Source of the DNA: Paroceanicella profunda
GTDB taxonomy: Bacteria; Pseudomonadota; Alphaproteobacteria; Rhodobacterales; Rhodobacteraceae
Length of the DNA: 64,000 bases
NCBI RefSeq assembly: GCF_005887635.2
Contig: NZ_CP040818.1
Location: 744,001 to 808,000, forward strand
Direction of reading: 5' to 3'
Position numbers and translations under genes: made by a program. Below the pieces are notes generated by a model. The model was not told the origin of the DNA. It did no database searches and worked only from the letters and a program-made list of their open reading frames with translations. Below, one piece after another: positions 1 through 9,274 of the stretch; the first letter of the stretch is position 1; each line of letters opens with the position of its first letter.

Positions 1-123
1 CCGGCGCAGGGCACGACGGCCCGGTGATCGCGCCCCGTGGCGCCCGGGCGGCCGAACCGCCGCTCTGGACGCCCCGTGTCCGGCCCGGCACACTGCGCGC
101 CACCGCCTGCCAGGAGAGAGCCC

Positions 124-1083
124 ATGAGCTGGAACCCCGCCCTCGACCCCGACATCCCCCTCGGCGACGCCGTGGACAGCATCGAGACCGTCATCGTCCC
201 CCGCGCGCGGGACATCGGCGATTTCGAGGTGCGCCGCGCCCTGCCCGCGCCGGCGCGGCAGATGGTCGGGCCATTCATCTTCTTCGATCAGGTGGGCCCG
301 GTGGAGTTCCTGCGTGGCGAGGGCATGGACGTGCGCCCGCACCCGCATATCGGCCTGGGCACCGTCACCTATCTCTGGCAGGGCTCCATGTACCACCGCG
401 ACAGCCTGGGCTCCGGCATCGAGATCACCCCCGGGGCGGTGAACTGGATGGTTGCCGGCCACGGCATCACCCATTCCGAGCGCACCACCCCCGAACAGCG
501 CAGCCTGGACAGGCGGCCGCTCTTCGGCATCCAGACCTGGGTGGCCCTGCCCGAGGCGCAGGAGGACGCGGCCCCCCTGTTCGAACACCACGGCCGCACC
601 GCGCTGCCCTTCCTGGAGGGCGAGGGCAAGGAGGTCCGGCTGATGCTCGGCCACGCCTGGGGCGAGCGGGCGCCCGCGCAGGTGTGGAGCGAGCTGTTCT
701 ACGCCGATGCGAAGCTGGCCCCGCACGCCGCCATCCCGCTGCCCGATGACCACGAGGACCGCGGAGTCTATGTCGCGACCGGCAGTGTCGAGGTTGCCGG
801 GGTGCCCCATGACGCCGGGCGCATGCTGGTGTTCCGCCCCGGCGACCGGATCTCGCTGCGCGCCGGGCCGCAGGGCGCGCGGCTGATGATGCTCGGCGGC
901 GCCACCCTCTCCGGGCCGCGCTACATCTGGTGGAACTTCGTCGCCTCCTCGCGTGAGCGGATCACCGCGGCGAAGGAGGCCTGGCGGGCCGGAGATTGGG
1001 CCCACGGGCGCTTCCGCCTGCCCCCGGACGACGCCGAGGAATTCGTGCCCCTGCCCAAGCCGCAGCGCATCCGCCCCGGCTGA
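124..1083 (+). CDS. Pirin family protein
   Basis: A 319-residue bicupin of the pirin family. The metal-binding signature is intact: an HPH motif at residues 73-75 followed by G-x-G-T-V-T-Y, and HSE at 117-119, matching the two His, one His and one Glu ligands of human pirin. Bacterial pirins are cytoplasmic iron-binding proteins with reported quercetin 2,3-dioxygenase or regulatory roles; the substrate cannot be told from sequence. The open frame extends upstream, but the ATG at 124 is chosen because it follows a strong AGGAGAG Shine-Dalgarno and starts a normal pirin N-terminus. It stands alone: about 970 bp without a gene follows. Confidence 0.93.
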   Translation: MSWNPALDPDIPLGDAVDSIETVIVPRARDIGDFEVRRALPAPARQMVGPFIFFDQVGPVEFLRGEGMDVRPHPHIGLGTVTYLWQGSMYHRDSLGSGIEITPGAVNWMVAGHGITHSERTTPEQRSLDRRPLFGIQTWVALPEAQEDAAPLFEHHGRTALPFLEGEGKEVRLMLGHAWGERAPAQVWSELFYADAKLAPHAAIPLPDDHEDRGVYVATGSVEVAGVPHDAGRMLVFRPGDRISLRAGPQGARLMMLGGATLSGPRYIWWNFVASSRERITAAKEAWRAGDWAHGRFRLPPDDAEEFVPLPKPQRIRPG

Positions 1084-1164
1084 CGCGGCCCGCTCCCCGC
1101 CCGGGCCCAGCGCCTTCCCCGGGTGACACGGAGGACGCTCCCCCCCGGCCGCAAACCGTCCGCC

Positions 1165-1640
1165 CCGGATGAAACGCGCCGCTCGGGCGGCACCGTCCGG
1201 CACGATCGGGCCAAGCCACCCGGCGACACGGACACATCCGCACCCTGGCCCCTGCGCACTCCGTTTGTCCGGCTGAAGCGCGCCGCAACGGGAGCCCTCT
1301 TTCGGTACCGTCAGGCCGTCCCGCCGGGTGACACGGGAAGCGTGCGCACCCTGCCCCAGGGCGCACGCCCTTGCTCCGGATGAAGCGCGCCGTTCCGGCG
1401 GCCTTTTCCCGCACGGTCGGGCTGTGTCACCGGGCGATACCGCACCCTGCCCCGGCGCGCTCCGACCGCCCCGGATGAAACGCGCCGCTCGGGCGGCCCC
1501 TTTCGGCACAGTCGGGCCATCTCACCGGGGAACACCGGAGGCTTGCCCACTCTGACCTCGGCGCCTGCGATGAGACGCCCCGCTTCGTCGGCTTCTTCCG
1601 CTCCTGCCCCGCCGGGTGGCACGGAGGGCGCATGCGTCCT
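1165..1640. repeat. Degenerate tandem repeat, about 95-107 bp period, five units
   Basis: Anchor sequence CCGGATGAAACGCGCC or a close variant recurs at 1165, 1269, 1376, 1471 and 1566, giving spacings of 104, 107, 95 and 95 bp. A second conserved block (TCGGCAC-r-rTCGGGCC, then CACCGGGyGAyAC) follows each anchor by about 30-40 bp. Units have diverged by substitutions and small indels that are not multiples of three, so the array is not obviously coding. No unique spacers separate the units, so it is not CRISPR. The 13-mer GCCGCTCGGGCGG in units 1 and 4 also occurs twice in the 54-bp repeat array near 12.4 kb. Confidence 0.8.
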
Positions 1641-1946
1641 GCCGCTGGCCGCCACGGATCTGTCGGTGCGGATGCGTCCGGTCCGGCAACCGCGTCCGCA
1701 CCGGCGGATACGCTTCTGCCGGGCGCCGGTCGCGGCGCGCCTGTTCGGGGCGTCCGGTGCCTGGGGCACCGATCCGCAAAGGGGAACTGCCGTGCTCCCG
1801 GCCCCGCGCTGGCCCTCGTCTCAGCTCCGGGCCTTCTGCGGGGGCAGTGCGTTCCGGCAGCTCGGGCGGCCGGAGCGGAGGTGGCCGGAGCGGCGGTGGC
1901 CGGTTTCTGCCTGTCCTTGGGGCGGGCGCGGCCCGCTTTGCCTAAC

Positions 1947-2022
1947 TGGTATACAAATGAACCTATCGGGGGATTGGCTCCGAGATAAATGTTGCAGCGC
2001 AATCCTGAATCGGTGTCATACT
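1947..2022 (+). promoter_or_regulatory. Candidate operator and promoter of the first peptide transporter operon
   Basis: TGGTATACAA at 1947-1956 is a near-palindrome around GTATAC, the kind of core seen in many GntR/FCD-type operators. TTGC-AGC-GCAA at 1992-2002 is a second inverted repeat. A weak sigma-70-like pair, TTGCAG (1992) and TCATAC (2016) with an 18-bp spacer, could start transcription just upstream of the first gene. The assignments are inference from motif shape only. Confidence 0.35.
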
Positions 2023-2050
2023 CGGCAAAACTAACAAGGCACAGCAGGGG

Positions 2051-3091
2051 GTGCTCTTGAAGGACATGCCAGCAGGCGCGACCTCAATTCCAGTGCTCGA
2101 GGTGACCAATCTCAGCACCGTATTCGCAACCCAGGATGGCGCGGTTCATGCTGTAAACGACGTCAGTTTCCAATTGCGGCCGGGAGAACTTCTCGGCGTG
2201 GTCGGCGAGAGCGGCTCGGGAAAGAGCGTGACCATGATGTCGCTGCTCAAGCTGCTGCCCATGCCCCCGGCACGCATCGCCTCCGGCAGCGTGAAGCTCG
2301 ACGGCCGGGACATCCTCTCCCTCTCCGCGGAGGAGTTGCGCGCGGTGCGCGGCGGCAAGATCGGCTTCGTGTTCCAGGACCCGATGACCTCGCTCAACCC
2401 TGTGTTCACCGTGGGGTACCAGCTCATGGAACCGCTGCGCGCCCACATGGGGCTGGGCAAGGCGGCGGCGCGGCAGCGTGCGGCGGAGCTGCTCGGCCTG
2501 GTGGGCATTCCCTCGCCGGAGAAGCGGCTGGACGATTATCCGCACCAGTTCTCCGGCGGCATGCGCCAGCGGGTGATGATCGCCATCGCCCTGGCCTGCG
2601 ACCCCCAGGTGCTGATCGCCGACGAGCCCACCACGGCGCTCGACGTGACCATCCAGGCCCAGATCATCGACCTGGTGAAGGACCTGCGCGAGACCCTCGG
2701 CATGGCCATCGTCTGGGTGACGCATGACCTCGGCGTGGTTGCCGGCATCGCCGACCGGGTGATGGTGATGTATGGCGGGCAGGTGGTCGAGCAATCCGGC
2801 GTGAACGCCCTGTTCGAGGACCCGCGCCACCCCTACACCCGCGCCCTCCTCGAAACTCTGCCGGACATGGACGGCGGCCGCTCCGAGCGGCTGCACTCCA
2901 TTCCCGGCCAGCCGCCGGTGCTGCGCGACGTACCCTCGGCCTGCCCTTTCGCGCCGCGCTGCGCGCATGCCTTCGACAGGTGCCATGCGGAGAACCCGAA
3001 GCTGGTGGACGTGGGCGAGACCCACCTCGTCGCCTGCTGGTGGGACACGGCGCGGGCGGGCGCTGCGCGCGAGGAGGGGCTCCATGCTTGA
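2051..3091 (+). CDS. Peptide-type ABC transporter ATPase (DppD-like)
   Basis: A 346-residue ATP-binding subunit of the oligopeptide/dipeptide (family 5) importer class. Walker A GESGSGKS lies at 52-59, an FSGGMRQR signature and an ADEPTTALD Walker B follow, and the C-terminal OppD/DppD extension with CPFAPRCxxAFDRC is present. It energises the permease pair encoded downstream, pairing with the next ATPase. The GTG at 2051 follows CAGGGG; an ATG at 2066 is an alternative but sits almost on top of its own AAGGA. It overlaps the next gene by 8 bp. First gene of an operon running at least to 9248. Confidence 0.92.
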   Translation: MLLKDMPAGATSIPVLEVTNLSTVFATQDGAVHAVNDVSFQLRPGELLGVVGESGSGKSVTMMSLLKLLPMPPARIASGSVKLDGRDILSLSAEELRAVRGGKIGFVFQDPMTSLNPVFTVGYQLMEPLRAHMGLGKAAARQRAAELLGLVGIPSPEKRLDDYPHQFSGGMRQRVMIAIALACDPQVLIADEPTTALDVTIQAQIIDLVKDLRETLGMAIVWVTHDLGVVAGIADRVMVMYGGQVVEQSGVNALFEDPRHPYTRALLETLPDMDGGRSERLHSIPGQPPVLRDVPSACPFAPRCAHAFDRCHAENPKLVDVGETHLVACWWDTARAGAAREEGLHA

Positions 3092-4076
3092 TGCAGGCGA
3101 AACCGGCGCGCCGCTGGTGCGCGTGCAGGGGCTGTCGAAGCACTTTCCCATCCATGCCGGGCTGATCCGGCGGCAGATCGGGGTGATTTCGGCGGTCGAC
3201 CGGCTCACCTTCGACATCTACCGCGGCGAGACGCTGGGGCTGGTGGGCGAGAGCGGCTGCGGCAAGTCCACCGCCGGGCGCACCATCCTGCGGCTCTACG
3301 AGGCCACCGAGGGCGCCATCCTCTTCGACGGCACCGACATCGCCGGCCTGTCCGGCGAGCAGCTGCGCCGCATGCGCCCGCGCATGCAGATGATCTTCCA
3401 GGACCCGCAGGCCTGCCTGAACCCGCGCATGACCGTGGGCCAGATCATCGCCGAGCCGCTGGACGAGCACGGCCGCATGAGCCGCGCCGACAAGCGCGCC
3501 CGGGTGGAGGAGCTGCTGGACCAGGTGGGCATGAACAAGGGCTTCGCCAACCGCTACCCGCATGAATTCTCCGGCGGCCAGCGCCAGCGCATCGGCATCG
3601 CCCGCGCCCTGGCGCTCGACCCGGATTTCATCGTCTGCGACGAGCCGATCGCGGCGCTGGACGTCTCGATCCAGGCGCAGGTGGTGAACCTGCTGGAGGA
3701 CCTGCAGGACCGGCTCGGCCTCACCTATCTCTTCATCAGCCACGATCTCTCCATGGTGCGCCACATCGCGGACCGGGTGGCGGTGATGTACCTGGGCAAG
3801 ATGGCCGAACTGGCCCCGCGCGACGCGCTCTACTCCGAGCCGCTGCACCCCTACACCAAGGCCCTGCTCTCCGCGGTTCCGGTGGCGAACCCGAGGATCG
3901 AGGCCACGCGCAAGCGCACCATCCTCAAGGGCGACGTGCCGAGCCCGGCGAACCCGCCGCGCGGCTGCCGGTTCTGCACGCGCTGCCCCGTCGCGGTCGA
4001 CAAGTGCCAGTGGGACGTTCCCGAATGGCGCGAGGCCCGGCCGGGCCATTTCGTCGCCTGCCACCTCGCCGAGTGA
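3084..4076 (+). CDS. Peptide-type ABC transporter ATPase (DppF-like)
   Basis: A 330-residue second ATPase of the importer. GESGCGKS Walker A, FSGGQRQR signature, CDEPIAALD Walker B and ISHDLSMVR switch region are all present, and the C-terminal oligopeptide-ABC extension ends with CRFCTRCP. The ATG at 3084 is chosen over the longer frame because it follows GAGGAGGGG and because residues after it align with the family N-terminus ([11 protein letters not shown]). It overlaps dppD by 8 bp, implying translational coupling. The partner is the DppD-like subunit; both serve the permeases at 5993-7919. Confidence 0.92.
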   Translation: MLDAGETGAPLVRVQGLSKHFPIHAGLIRRQIGVISAVDRLTFDIYRGETLGLVGESGCGKSTAGRTILRLYEATEGAILFDGTDIAGLSGEQLRRMRPRMQMIFQDPQACLNPRMTVGQIIAEPLDEHGRMSRADKRARVEELLDQVGMNKGFANRYPHEFSGGQRQRIGIARALALDPDFIVCDEPIAALDVSIQAQVVNLLEDLQDRLGLTYLFISHDLSMVRHIADRVAVMYLGKMAELAPRDALYSEPLHPYTKALLSAVPVANPRIEATRKRTILKGDVPSPANPPRGCRFCTRCPVAVDKCQWDVPEWREARPGHFVACHLAE

Positions 4077-4192
4077 GGCGCGGCGCGACTTTCGGCAAAC
4101 AGCCCCTCCCCCGCCAGCGCGCGGGAGACGGGTTTTCACCGGCCGGCACCCGGAACACCGGGGCCAGCCAGACTCAACAGGGAGACTACCAG

Positions 4193-5917
4193 ATGATTCA
4201 TTTCAGGAAGCCGAAGCTGGCGAGGCATCTCATGCTCGCCTCGGCAGCGGCTCTCGGCCTCAGCGCCACCGGCGCGATGGCCGAGCGCGGCGCCGACGGC
4301 CAGCTGAACATTCTCTACTGGCAGGCGGTTTCGGTGCTGAACCCGTTCCTGTCCGGCGGCACGAAGGACGTGGAGGGCTCCAGCCTCGTGCTCGAGCCCC
4401 TCGCGCGCTACGACGAGACCGGCACCATGGTGCCCTGGCTGGTCGACGAGATCCCGACGGTGGAGAACGGCGGCGTGTCCGAGGATCTGACCACCATCAC
4501 GTGGAAGATCAAGGACGGCATCAAGTGGTCCGACGGCTCGCCCTTCACCGCCGAGGACGTGGCCTTCACCGCGGCCTACTGCATGGACGAGACCGGCGGC
4601 TGCCAGCAGGCCGCCCAGTTCGCCGACGTGGCGAGCGTGGAGGCGGTGGACCCGCTCACGGTGAAGATCACCTTCTCGGTGGCCAAGCCCTTCCCCTACG
4701 GCCCCTTCGTGGGCGCGCAGTCTCCCGTGCTGCAGAAGGCGCAGTTCCAGGACTGCATGGGCGCCAAGGCCCCCACCTGCACGGATGCGAACTTCCACCC
4801 CATCGGCACCGGCCCGTTCCGGGTGACGGACTTCAAGGCCAATGACGTGGTGGTGTTCGAGGCCAACCCCGAGTTCCGCGACCCGGAGAAGCCGGCCTTC
4901 TCCACCGTGGTGTTCAAGGGCGGCGGGGACGCGGCCTCCGCCGCGCGCTCCGTGCTGGAGACCGGCGAGTTCGACTACGCCTGGAACCTGCAGGTGGAAC
5001 CCGAGATCCTCAGCCAGATGGAAGCCGCCGGCAAGGGTGAGCTGGTCTCGGCCTTCGGCACCTCGGTGGAGCGTTTCGAGGTCAACATGACCAACCCCGA
5101 TCCGGCGCTCGGCGACAAGCGCTCGACCATCGAGGGCGGCCCGCACCCGTTCCTGACCGACCCGCGCGTGACCAAGGCGCTGTCGCTGGCCATCGACCGC
5201 GAGATCCTGGTGGAAGCCGGCTACGGCGCGGCCGGCGAGGTGACCTGCAACCTGGTGCCCGCCCCCGCCGCCTATGCCTCCACCGCCAACGACTGGTGCA
5301 AGACCCAGGACGTGGACGCGGCCAACGCCCTGCTGGACGAGGCCGGCTGGGTTCCCGGCTCCGACGGCGTGCGCGAGAAGGACGGCGTCCGCCTCTCGCT
5401 GCTCTACCAGACCTCCACCAACTCGGTCCGACAGGGCACCCAGGCGCTGATCAAGCAGATGTGGGAAGCCATCGGCGTGGAGACCGAGCTGCGCAACATC
5501 GACGCCTCGGTGTTCTTCGGCGGCGACCCGGCCTCGCCCGACACGTTCCAGAAGCTCTATGCCGACGTGGAGATGTTCACCAACAACTTCGACGGCACCG
5601 ACCCGCAGAGCTATCTCGCCAACTGGCGCTGCGAGGAAATCCCGAGCCCGGCGAACAACTGGCTCGGCGGCAACAACCCGCGCTTCTGCTCGGAAGAGTA
5701 TGATGCGCTGGTCAAGGAACTGGCCGGCACGGCCGGGCTGGAGAAGCGCGCCGAGATCTCCAAGAAGCTCAACGACATGCTGGTCGAGGCGGGCGCCATC
5801 ATCCCGCTCATCCACCGTGGCGGTGTCTCCGCGCATGCCAAGACGCTCGGCGGCGTCGTGATGAACGAATGGGACAGCGAGCTGTGGAACATCGCTGACT
5901 GGCACCGGGTTCAGTAA
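4193..5917 (+). CDS. ABC transporter periplasmic substrate-binding protein, family 5
   Basis: A 574-residue extracytoplasmic solute-binding protein of the DppA/OppA (SBP_bac_5) family. The N-terminus is a Sec signal peptide: basic start (KPKLARH), a hydrophobic core and an Ala-x-Ala type cleavage around residue 32 (GAMAE). The body contains the family pattern W-x-I-K-D-G-I-K-W-S-D-G-x-P-F-T-A-E-D-V. The ATG at 4193 follows a GGGAG motif; the longer frame lacks a signal. At 574 residues it is somewhat longer than DppA (about 535). Four cysteines could form disulfides. Ligand unknown; peptides are the default, but opines, nickel or drugs are also family ligands. A hairpin follows the stop. Confidence 0.9.
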   Translation: MIHFRKPKLARHLMLASAAALGLSATGAMAERGADGQLNILYWQAVSVLNPFLSGGTKDVEGSSLVLEPLARYDETGTMVPWLVDEIPTVENGGVSEDLTTITWKIKDGIKWSDGSPFTAEDVAFTAAYCMDETGGCQQAAQFADVASVEAVDPLTVKITFSVAKPFPYGPFVGAQSPVLQKAQFQDCMGAKAPTCTDANFHPIGTGPFRVTDFKANDVVVFEANPEFRDPEKPAFSTVVFKGGGDAASAARSVLETGEFDYAWNLQVEPEILSQMEAAGKGELVSAFGTSVERFEVNMTNPDPALGDKRSTIEGGPHPFLTDPRVTKALSLAIDREILVEAGYGAAGEVTCNLVPAPAAYASTANDWCKTQDVDAANALLDEAGWVPGSDGVREKDGVRLSLLYQTSTNSVRQGTQALIKQMWEAIGVETELRNIDASVFFGGDPASPDTFQKLYADVEMFTNNFDGTDPQSYLANWRCEEIPSPANNWLGGNNPRFCSEEYDALVKELAGTAGLEKRAEISKKLNDMLVEAGAIIPLIHRGGVSAHAKTLGGVVMNEWDSELWNIADWHRVQ

Positions 5918-5935
5918 CCCGCTGCCGGAACCTCG

Positions 5936-5960
5936 CCGGCCGGGGCGCGCCCCCGGCCGG
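5936..5960 (+). terminator. Stem-loop after the first binding-protein gene (attenuator/stabiliser)
   Basis: CCGGCCGGGG, a 5-nt loop and CCCCGGCCGG form a perfect 10-bp stem starting 18 nt after the stop codon. There is no T-run, so it is more likely an mRNA-stabilising or partly terminating hairpin that raises binding-protein yield over the permeases than a full terminator. Confidence 0.6.
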
Positions 5961-5992
5961 ATCTCCGTCCCGGCTCCTGCCCGAGGTCTCCC

Positions 5993-7003
5993 ATGCTGAC
6001 TTTCACCATCCGCCGGCTCTTGCTGGCGATCCCCACGCTGCTGGCGATCAGCTTCATCATCTTCGCCATCCTGGACCTGTCGCCGGGCGACCCGACGTCG
6101 CAGATCCCGCTCACGGTGCCGGCGGAAGTGCGCGAACACATCCGCGCCTCGCTCGGCCTCGACCAGCCCTTCATCGTGCGCTACCTGCTGTGGCTGAAGC
6201 AGTTCTTCATCAACGAGCCGCTCAACATCCTGGAGGAGTGGACCGGCTACACCTTCGGTGACGGCGACCGGCTGCGCATCTCCTCCTGGGCCACCCGCTC
6301 GCCGGTGGTGGACCTGATCGTGGAGCGCCTGCCGCAGACCCTCTGGGTGGTCGGCATGTCCTACGTGATCGGCGCGCTGATCGCGATCCCCATCGGGGTG
6401 ATCTCGGCCTACAGGCAGTATTCCTGGTTCGACCAGCTGGGCACCTTCATCTCGATGATCGGCTTCTCGGTGCCCACCTTCTTCACCGGGCTGTTGCTGA
6501 TCGTGGTCTTCGCGGTGAACCTGCAGTGGCTGCCCTCGATCTACGACACCACGCTCAGGGTGACCGACTGGTCCAGCTTCGTCGCCCAGATCAAGCAGAT
6601 GATCATGCCCACCATGGTGCTCGCGCTCTACAACGCCAGCCAGATCAGCCGCTTCATGCGCGCCTCCATGCTCGACAACCTCAACCAGGACTACGTGCGC
6701 ACCGCCCGCGCCAAGGGCATGAAGGAAAAGACCGTGGTGCTGGTGCACGTGCTGCGCAACTCGCTCATCCCGGTGGTCACCGTCATCGCGCTCGGCGTGC
6801 CGCAGGTGTTCGGCGGCGCGATCATCACGGAGCAGATCTTCAAGGTGAACGGGCTGGGGCAGCTCCTCATCATCGGCATCCAGGGCGCCGACATCCCGCT
6901 GGTGCAGACCCTCACCTTCATCTTCGCAGTGCTGATCGTGCTGTTCAACCTCGTCGCGGACATTCTCTACGGCGTGCTCGACCCGAGGATCCGCTATGAC
7001 TGA
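5993..7003 (+). CDS. Peptide-type ABC transporter permease (DppB-like)
   Basis: A 336-residue inner-membrane permease. The N-terminal TM segment RRLLLAIPTLLAISFIIFAIL, a periplasmic segment with LGLDQP, and five further TM segments are visible. The EAA loop that docks the ATPase is D-Y-V-R-T-A-R-A-K-G-M-K-E-K. A roughly 50-residue insertion between TM1 and TM2 (around residues 70-105) is longer than in E. coli DppB but common in one subgroup. It overlaps the next gene by 8 bp. Confidence 0.93.
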   Translation: MLTFTIRRLLLAIPTLLAISFIIFAILDLSPGDPTSQIPLTVPAEVREHIRASLGLDQPFIVRYLLWLKQFFINEPLNILEEWTGYTFGDGDRLRISSWATRSPVVDLIVERLPQTLWVVGMSYVIGALIAIPIGVISAYRQYSWFDQLGTFISMIGFSVPTFFTGLLLIVVFAVNLQWLPSIYDTTLRVTDWSSFVAQIKQMIMPTMVLALYNASQISRFMRASMLDNLNQDYVRTARAKGMKEKTVVLVHVLRNSLIPVVTVIALGVPQVFGGAIITEQIFKVNGLGQLLIIGIQGADIPLVQTLTFIFAVLIVLFNLVADILYGVLDPRIRYD

Positions 7004-7919
7004 CGCCGCCGCGAATTCCCCCGTCACCGCCCTGCCGCCGAAACAGCGCTCCATGTGGGGCGACGTGTGGCGCAGTTACCGCCGCCATCCCGGCGCGATG
7101 GCCGGCACGGCGGTGTTCCTGCTCATCCTGCTGGCGGTGATCTTCGGGCCCTACATCCACACCGTGGACCCCGGCAAGCTCGACATCCGGGCGAAGAACA
7201 TCACCATGTCCGCCGCCCACCCGATGGGCACCGACAATCTGGGCCGCGACATGCTTGCCCAGGTGCTGGCCGGCGGGCGCACCTCGCTCGCGGTGGGCAT
7301 CGCGGCGATGCTGCTGTCGATCTTCGTGGGGGCGCTGGTGGGCATCCTCTCCGGCTTCTTCCGCCGGCTGGACGGCTCGCTGATGCGCCTCACAGACCTG
7401 TTCCTCGCCCTGCCGCTGCTGCCGCTGCTGCTGGTGATCATCATGCTGTTTCGCGACACGCTGCGCGCGCTGATCGGGCCGGAATCGGGCATCTTCCTGC
7501 TCATCGTGTTCATCATCGGCATCACCTCGTGGATGAACACCGCCCGCATCGTGCGCGGTGAGGTGCTGACGCTGAAGGAGCGGGAGTTCGTGCTGGCCGC
7601 CCGCTCCATCGGCACACGCAACTACCGCATCCTGCTGCGCCACATCCTGCCCAACGTGCTCTCACCCATCATGGTCTCGGCCACGCTGGGCATCGCGAAC
7701 GCGATCATCACCGAAAGCGCGCTCTCCTTCCTCGGGCTGGGCTTCCCCTCGGACTTCCCCACCTGGGGGCGGCTGCTGTTCGACGGCGCGAATTTCATGA
7801 CCCTCACCCCCTCACGGGTGATCTGGCCGGGGCTCGCGATCTCGCTTACGGTGCTGTCGGTGAACTTCATGGGCGACGGGCTGCGCGACGCGCTGGACCC
7901 CCGCAGCCGCGGACGCTGA
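6996..7919 (+). CDS. Peptide-type ABC transporter permease (DppC-like)
   Basis: A 307-residue second permease. It has the usual cytoplasmic N-terminus (R-S-Y-R-R-H-P-G-A-M), TM1, the H-P-M-G-T-D-N-L-G-R-D motif of OppC/DppC proteins, and an EAA loop (REFVLAARSIGTRNYRI). It forms a heterodimer with the product of the preceding gene, with which it overlaps by 8 bp. Terminal residues LDPRSRGR are typical of the family. Confidence 0.93.
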   Translation: MTDAAANSPVTALPPKQRSMWGDVWRSYRRHPGAMAGTAVFLLILLAVIFGPYIHTVDPGKLDIRAKNITMSAAHPMGTDNLGRDMLAQVLAGGRTSLAVGIAAMLLSIFVGALVGILSGFFRRLDGSLMRLTDLFLALPLLPLLLVIIMLFRDTLRALIGPESGIFLLIVFIIGITSWMNTARIVRGEVLTLKEREFVLAARSIGTRNYRILLRHILPNVLSPIMVSATLGIANAIITESALSFLGLGFPSDFPTWGRLLFDGANFMTLTPSRVIWPGLAISLTVLSVNFMGDGLRDALDPRSRGR

Positions 7920-7973
7920 CCTTCCGGGCGGCCCCCTTGTCTCCGGGGGCCGTCGACTGCCAAAGGACCGACA

Positions 7974-9248
7974 ATGGAACGACTTCTTGCCGCCATCGAC
8001 GCGCGGCGCGACGACCTGATCTCCCTCACGCAGGACCTGATCCGCATCCCCACCGTGAACCCGCCGGGGGAAAACTACCGCGACATCTGCGACTATCTCG
8101 CCCGCCGCCTCGGCCCGCGCTTCGAGATCAGCCTGCTCCACGCCGAGGGCACGCCGGGAGACAGCCCCCGCTACCCGCGCTGGAACATCCTCGCCCGCCG
8201 CGAGGGCGCGCGCCCCGGGCAATGCGTGCACTTCAACTCCCACACCGACGTGGTGGAGGCCGGCCGGGGCTGGACGCATGACCCCTTCGGCGGCGCGCTG
8301 GTGGGCGGGCGCATCTACGGCCGCGGCACCTGCGACATGAAGGGCGGGCTCGCCGCCTCCATTATCGCCGCCGAGGCCTTCATCGACACCTTCCCCGACC
8401 ATGACGGCGCCATCGAGATCTCCGGCACGGTCGACGAGGAATCGGGCGGTTACGGCGGCGTGGCCTGGATGGCCGAGCGGGGGTATTTCAGCCCCGGGCG
8501 CGTGCAGCACGTCATCATCCCCGAGCCGCTGCACAAGGACCGGGTGTGCCTGGGCCACCGCGGCGTGTGGTGGGCCGAGATCGAGACGAAGGGGCGCATC
8601 GCCCACGGCTCGATGCCCTTCCTCGGCACCTGCGCGCTGCGCCACATGGGTGCCGTGATGGGCGAGATCGAGCACCGGCTGATCCCCGCGCTGTCCAACA
8701 AGACCACCGCCATGCCCGTGGTGCCGGAGGCGGCGCGCCAGTCCACCCTCAACATCAACTCGGTGCATGGCGGCCAGCCGGAGCCGGAGCCCGGCTCCAC
8801 CGGCCTGCCCAGCCCTTGCGTGCCCGACAGCGCGCGCATGATCATCGACCGCCGCTTCATCATCGAGGAGAGCCTCGACGAGGTGAAGGCCGAGATCACC
8901 GACCTGCTGGAGCGCGTGGCCCATTCCCGCGAGGATTTCCGCTACTCCGTGCGCGACCTCTTCGAGGTGCTGCCCAGCATGACGGAGGCCGATTCCCCCG
9001 TCTCCACCGCGCTCACGAAGGCGATCGGCACCGTTCTGGGCCGGGCGCCGGAATATGTCGCCTCCCCCGGCACCTATGACCAGAAGCACATCGACCGCAT
9101 CGGGCGGCTGAAGAATTGTGTGGCATACGGGCCCGGTTTGCTGGAACTTGCGCACCAGCCGGACGAATACGTGGAGGTGGACGACATGCTCGACTCGGCC
9201 AAGGTGATGGCCCTCGCCCTCCACGATCTGCTGAACGGACCCGCCTGA
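7974..9248 (+). CDS. M20 family metallopeptidase / amidohydrolase (ArgE/DapE type)
   Basis: A 424-residue zinc-dependent hydrolase of the M20 family. Metal ligands and catalytic residues are in place: H90 and D92 (HTD), D121 (GRGTCDMKGG), the base/ligand pair in DEESGG (154-159), and a C-terminal histidine (H393 region in LELAHQPDE). Family members cleave N-acyl groups (acetylornithine, succinyl-diaminopimelate), dipeptides or carbamoyl groups. Lying 54 bp after one peptide-type importer and 26 bp before the next binding protein, it probably acts in the cytoplasm on the imported compound. The precise substrate is not readable from sequence. Confidence 0.88.
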   Translation: MERLLAAIDARRDDLISLTQDLIRIPTVNPPGENYRDICDYLARRLGPRFEISLLHAEGTPGDSPRYPRWNILARREGARPGQCVHFNSHTDVVEAGRGWTHDPFGGALVGGRIYGRGTCDMKGGLAASIIAAEAFIDTFPDHDGAIEISGTVDEESGGYGGVAWMAERGYFSPGRVQHVIIPEPLHKDRVCLGHRGVWWAEIETKGRIAHGSMPFLGTCALRHMGAVMGEIEHRLIPALSNKTTAMPVVPEAARQSTLNINSVHGGQPEPEPGSTGLPSPCVPDSARMIIDRRFIIEESLDEVKAEITDLLERVAHSREDFRYSVRDLFEVLPSMTEADSPVSTALTKAIGTVLGRAPEYVASPGTYDQKHIDRIGRLKNCVAYGPGLLELAHQPDEYVEVDDMLDSAKVMALALHDLLNGPA

Positions 9249-9274
9249 CGGGTCCGAGAACGGGGAGACACAGC

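Larger units (their letters stand above)
1084..2050. other. Long GC-rich intergenic spacer
   Basis: No convincing gene. Open frames here are short, composed of Arg/Gly/Pro/Ala, lack ribosome-binding sites and exist on both strands at once. The first half holds a degenerate tandem repeat (separate entry). Positions 1860-1905 hold a short 15-bp tandem (gtggccggagcgg repeated). The last ~120 bp turn AT-richer and look like the promoter region of the downstream transporter operon. Confidence 0.7.

Noticed and set aside
4136..7054. A minus-strand open frame of 972 codons antisense to the first transporter
   Set aside because: Shadow of the binding-protein and permease genes; His/Glu/Asp/Val-rich translation and no ribosome-binding site.
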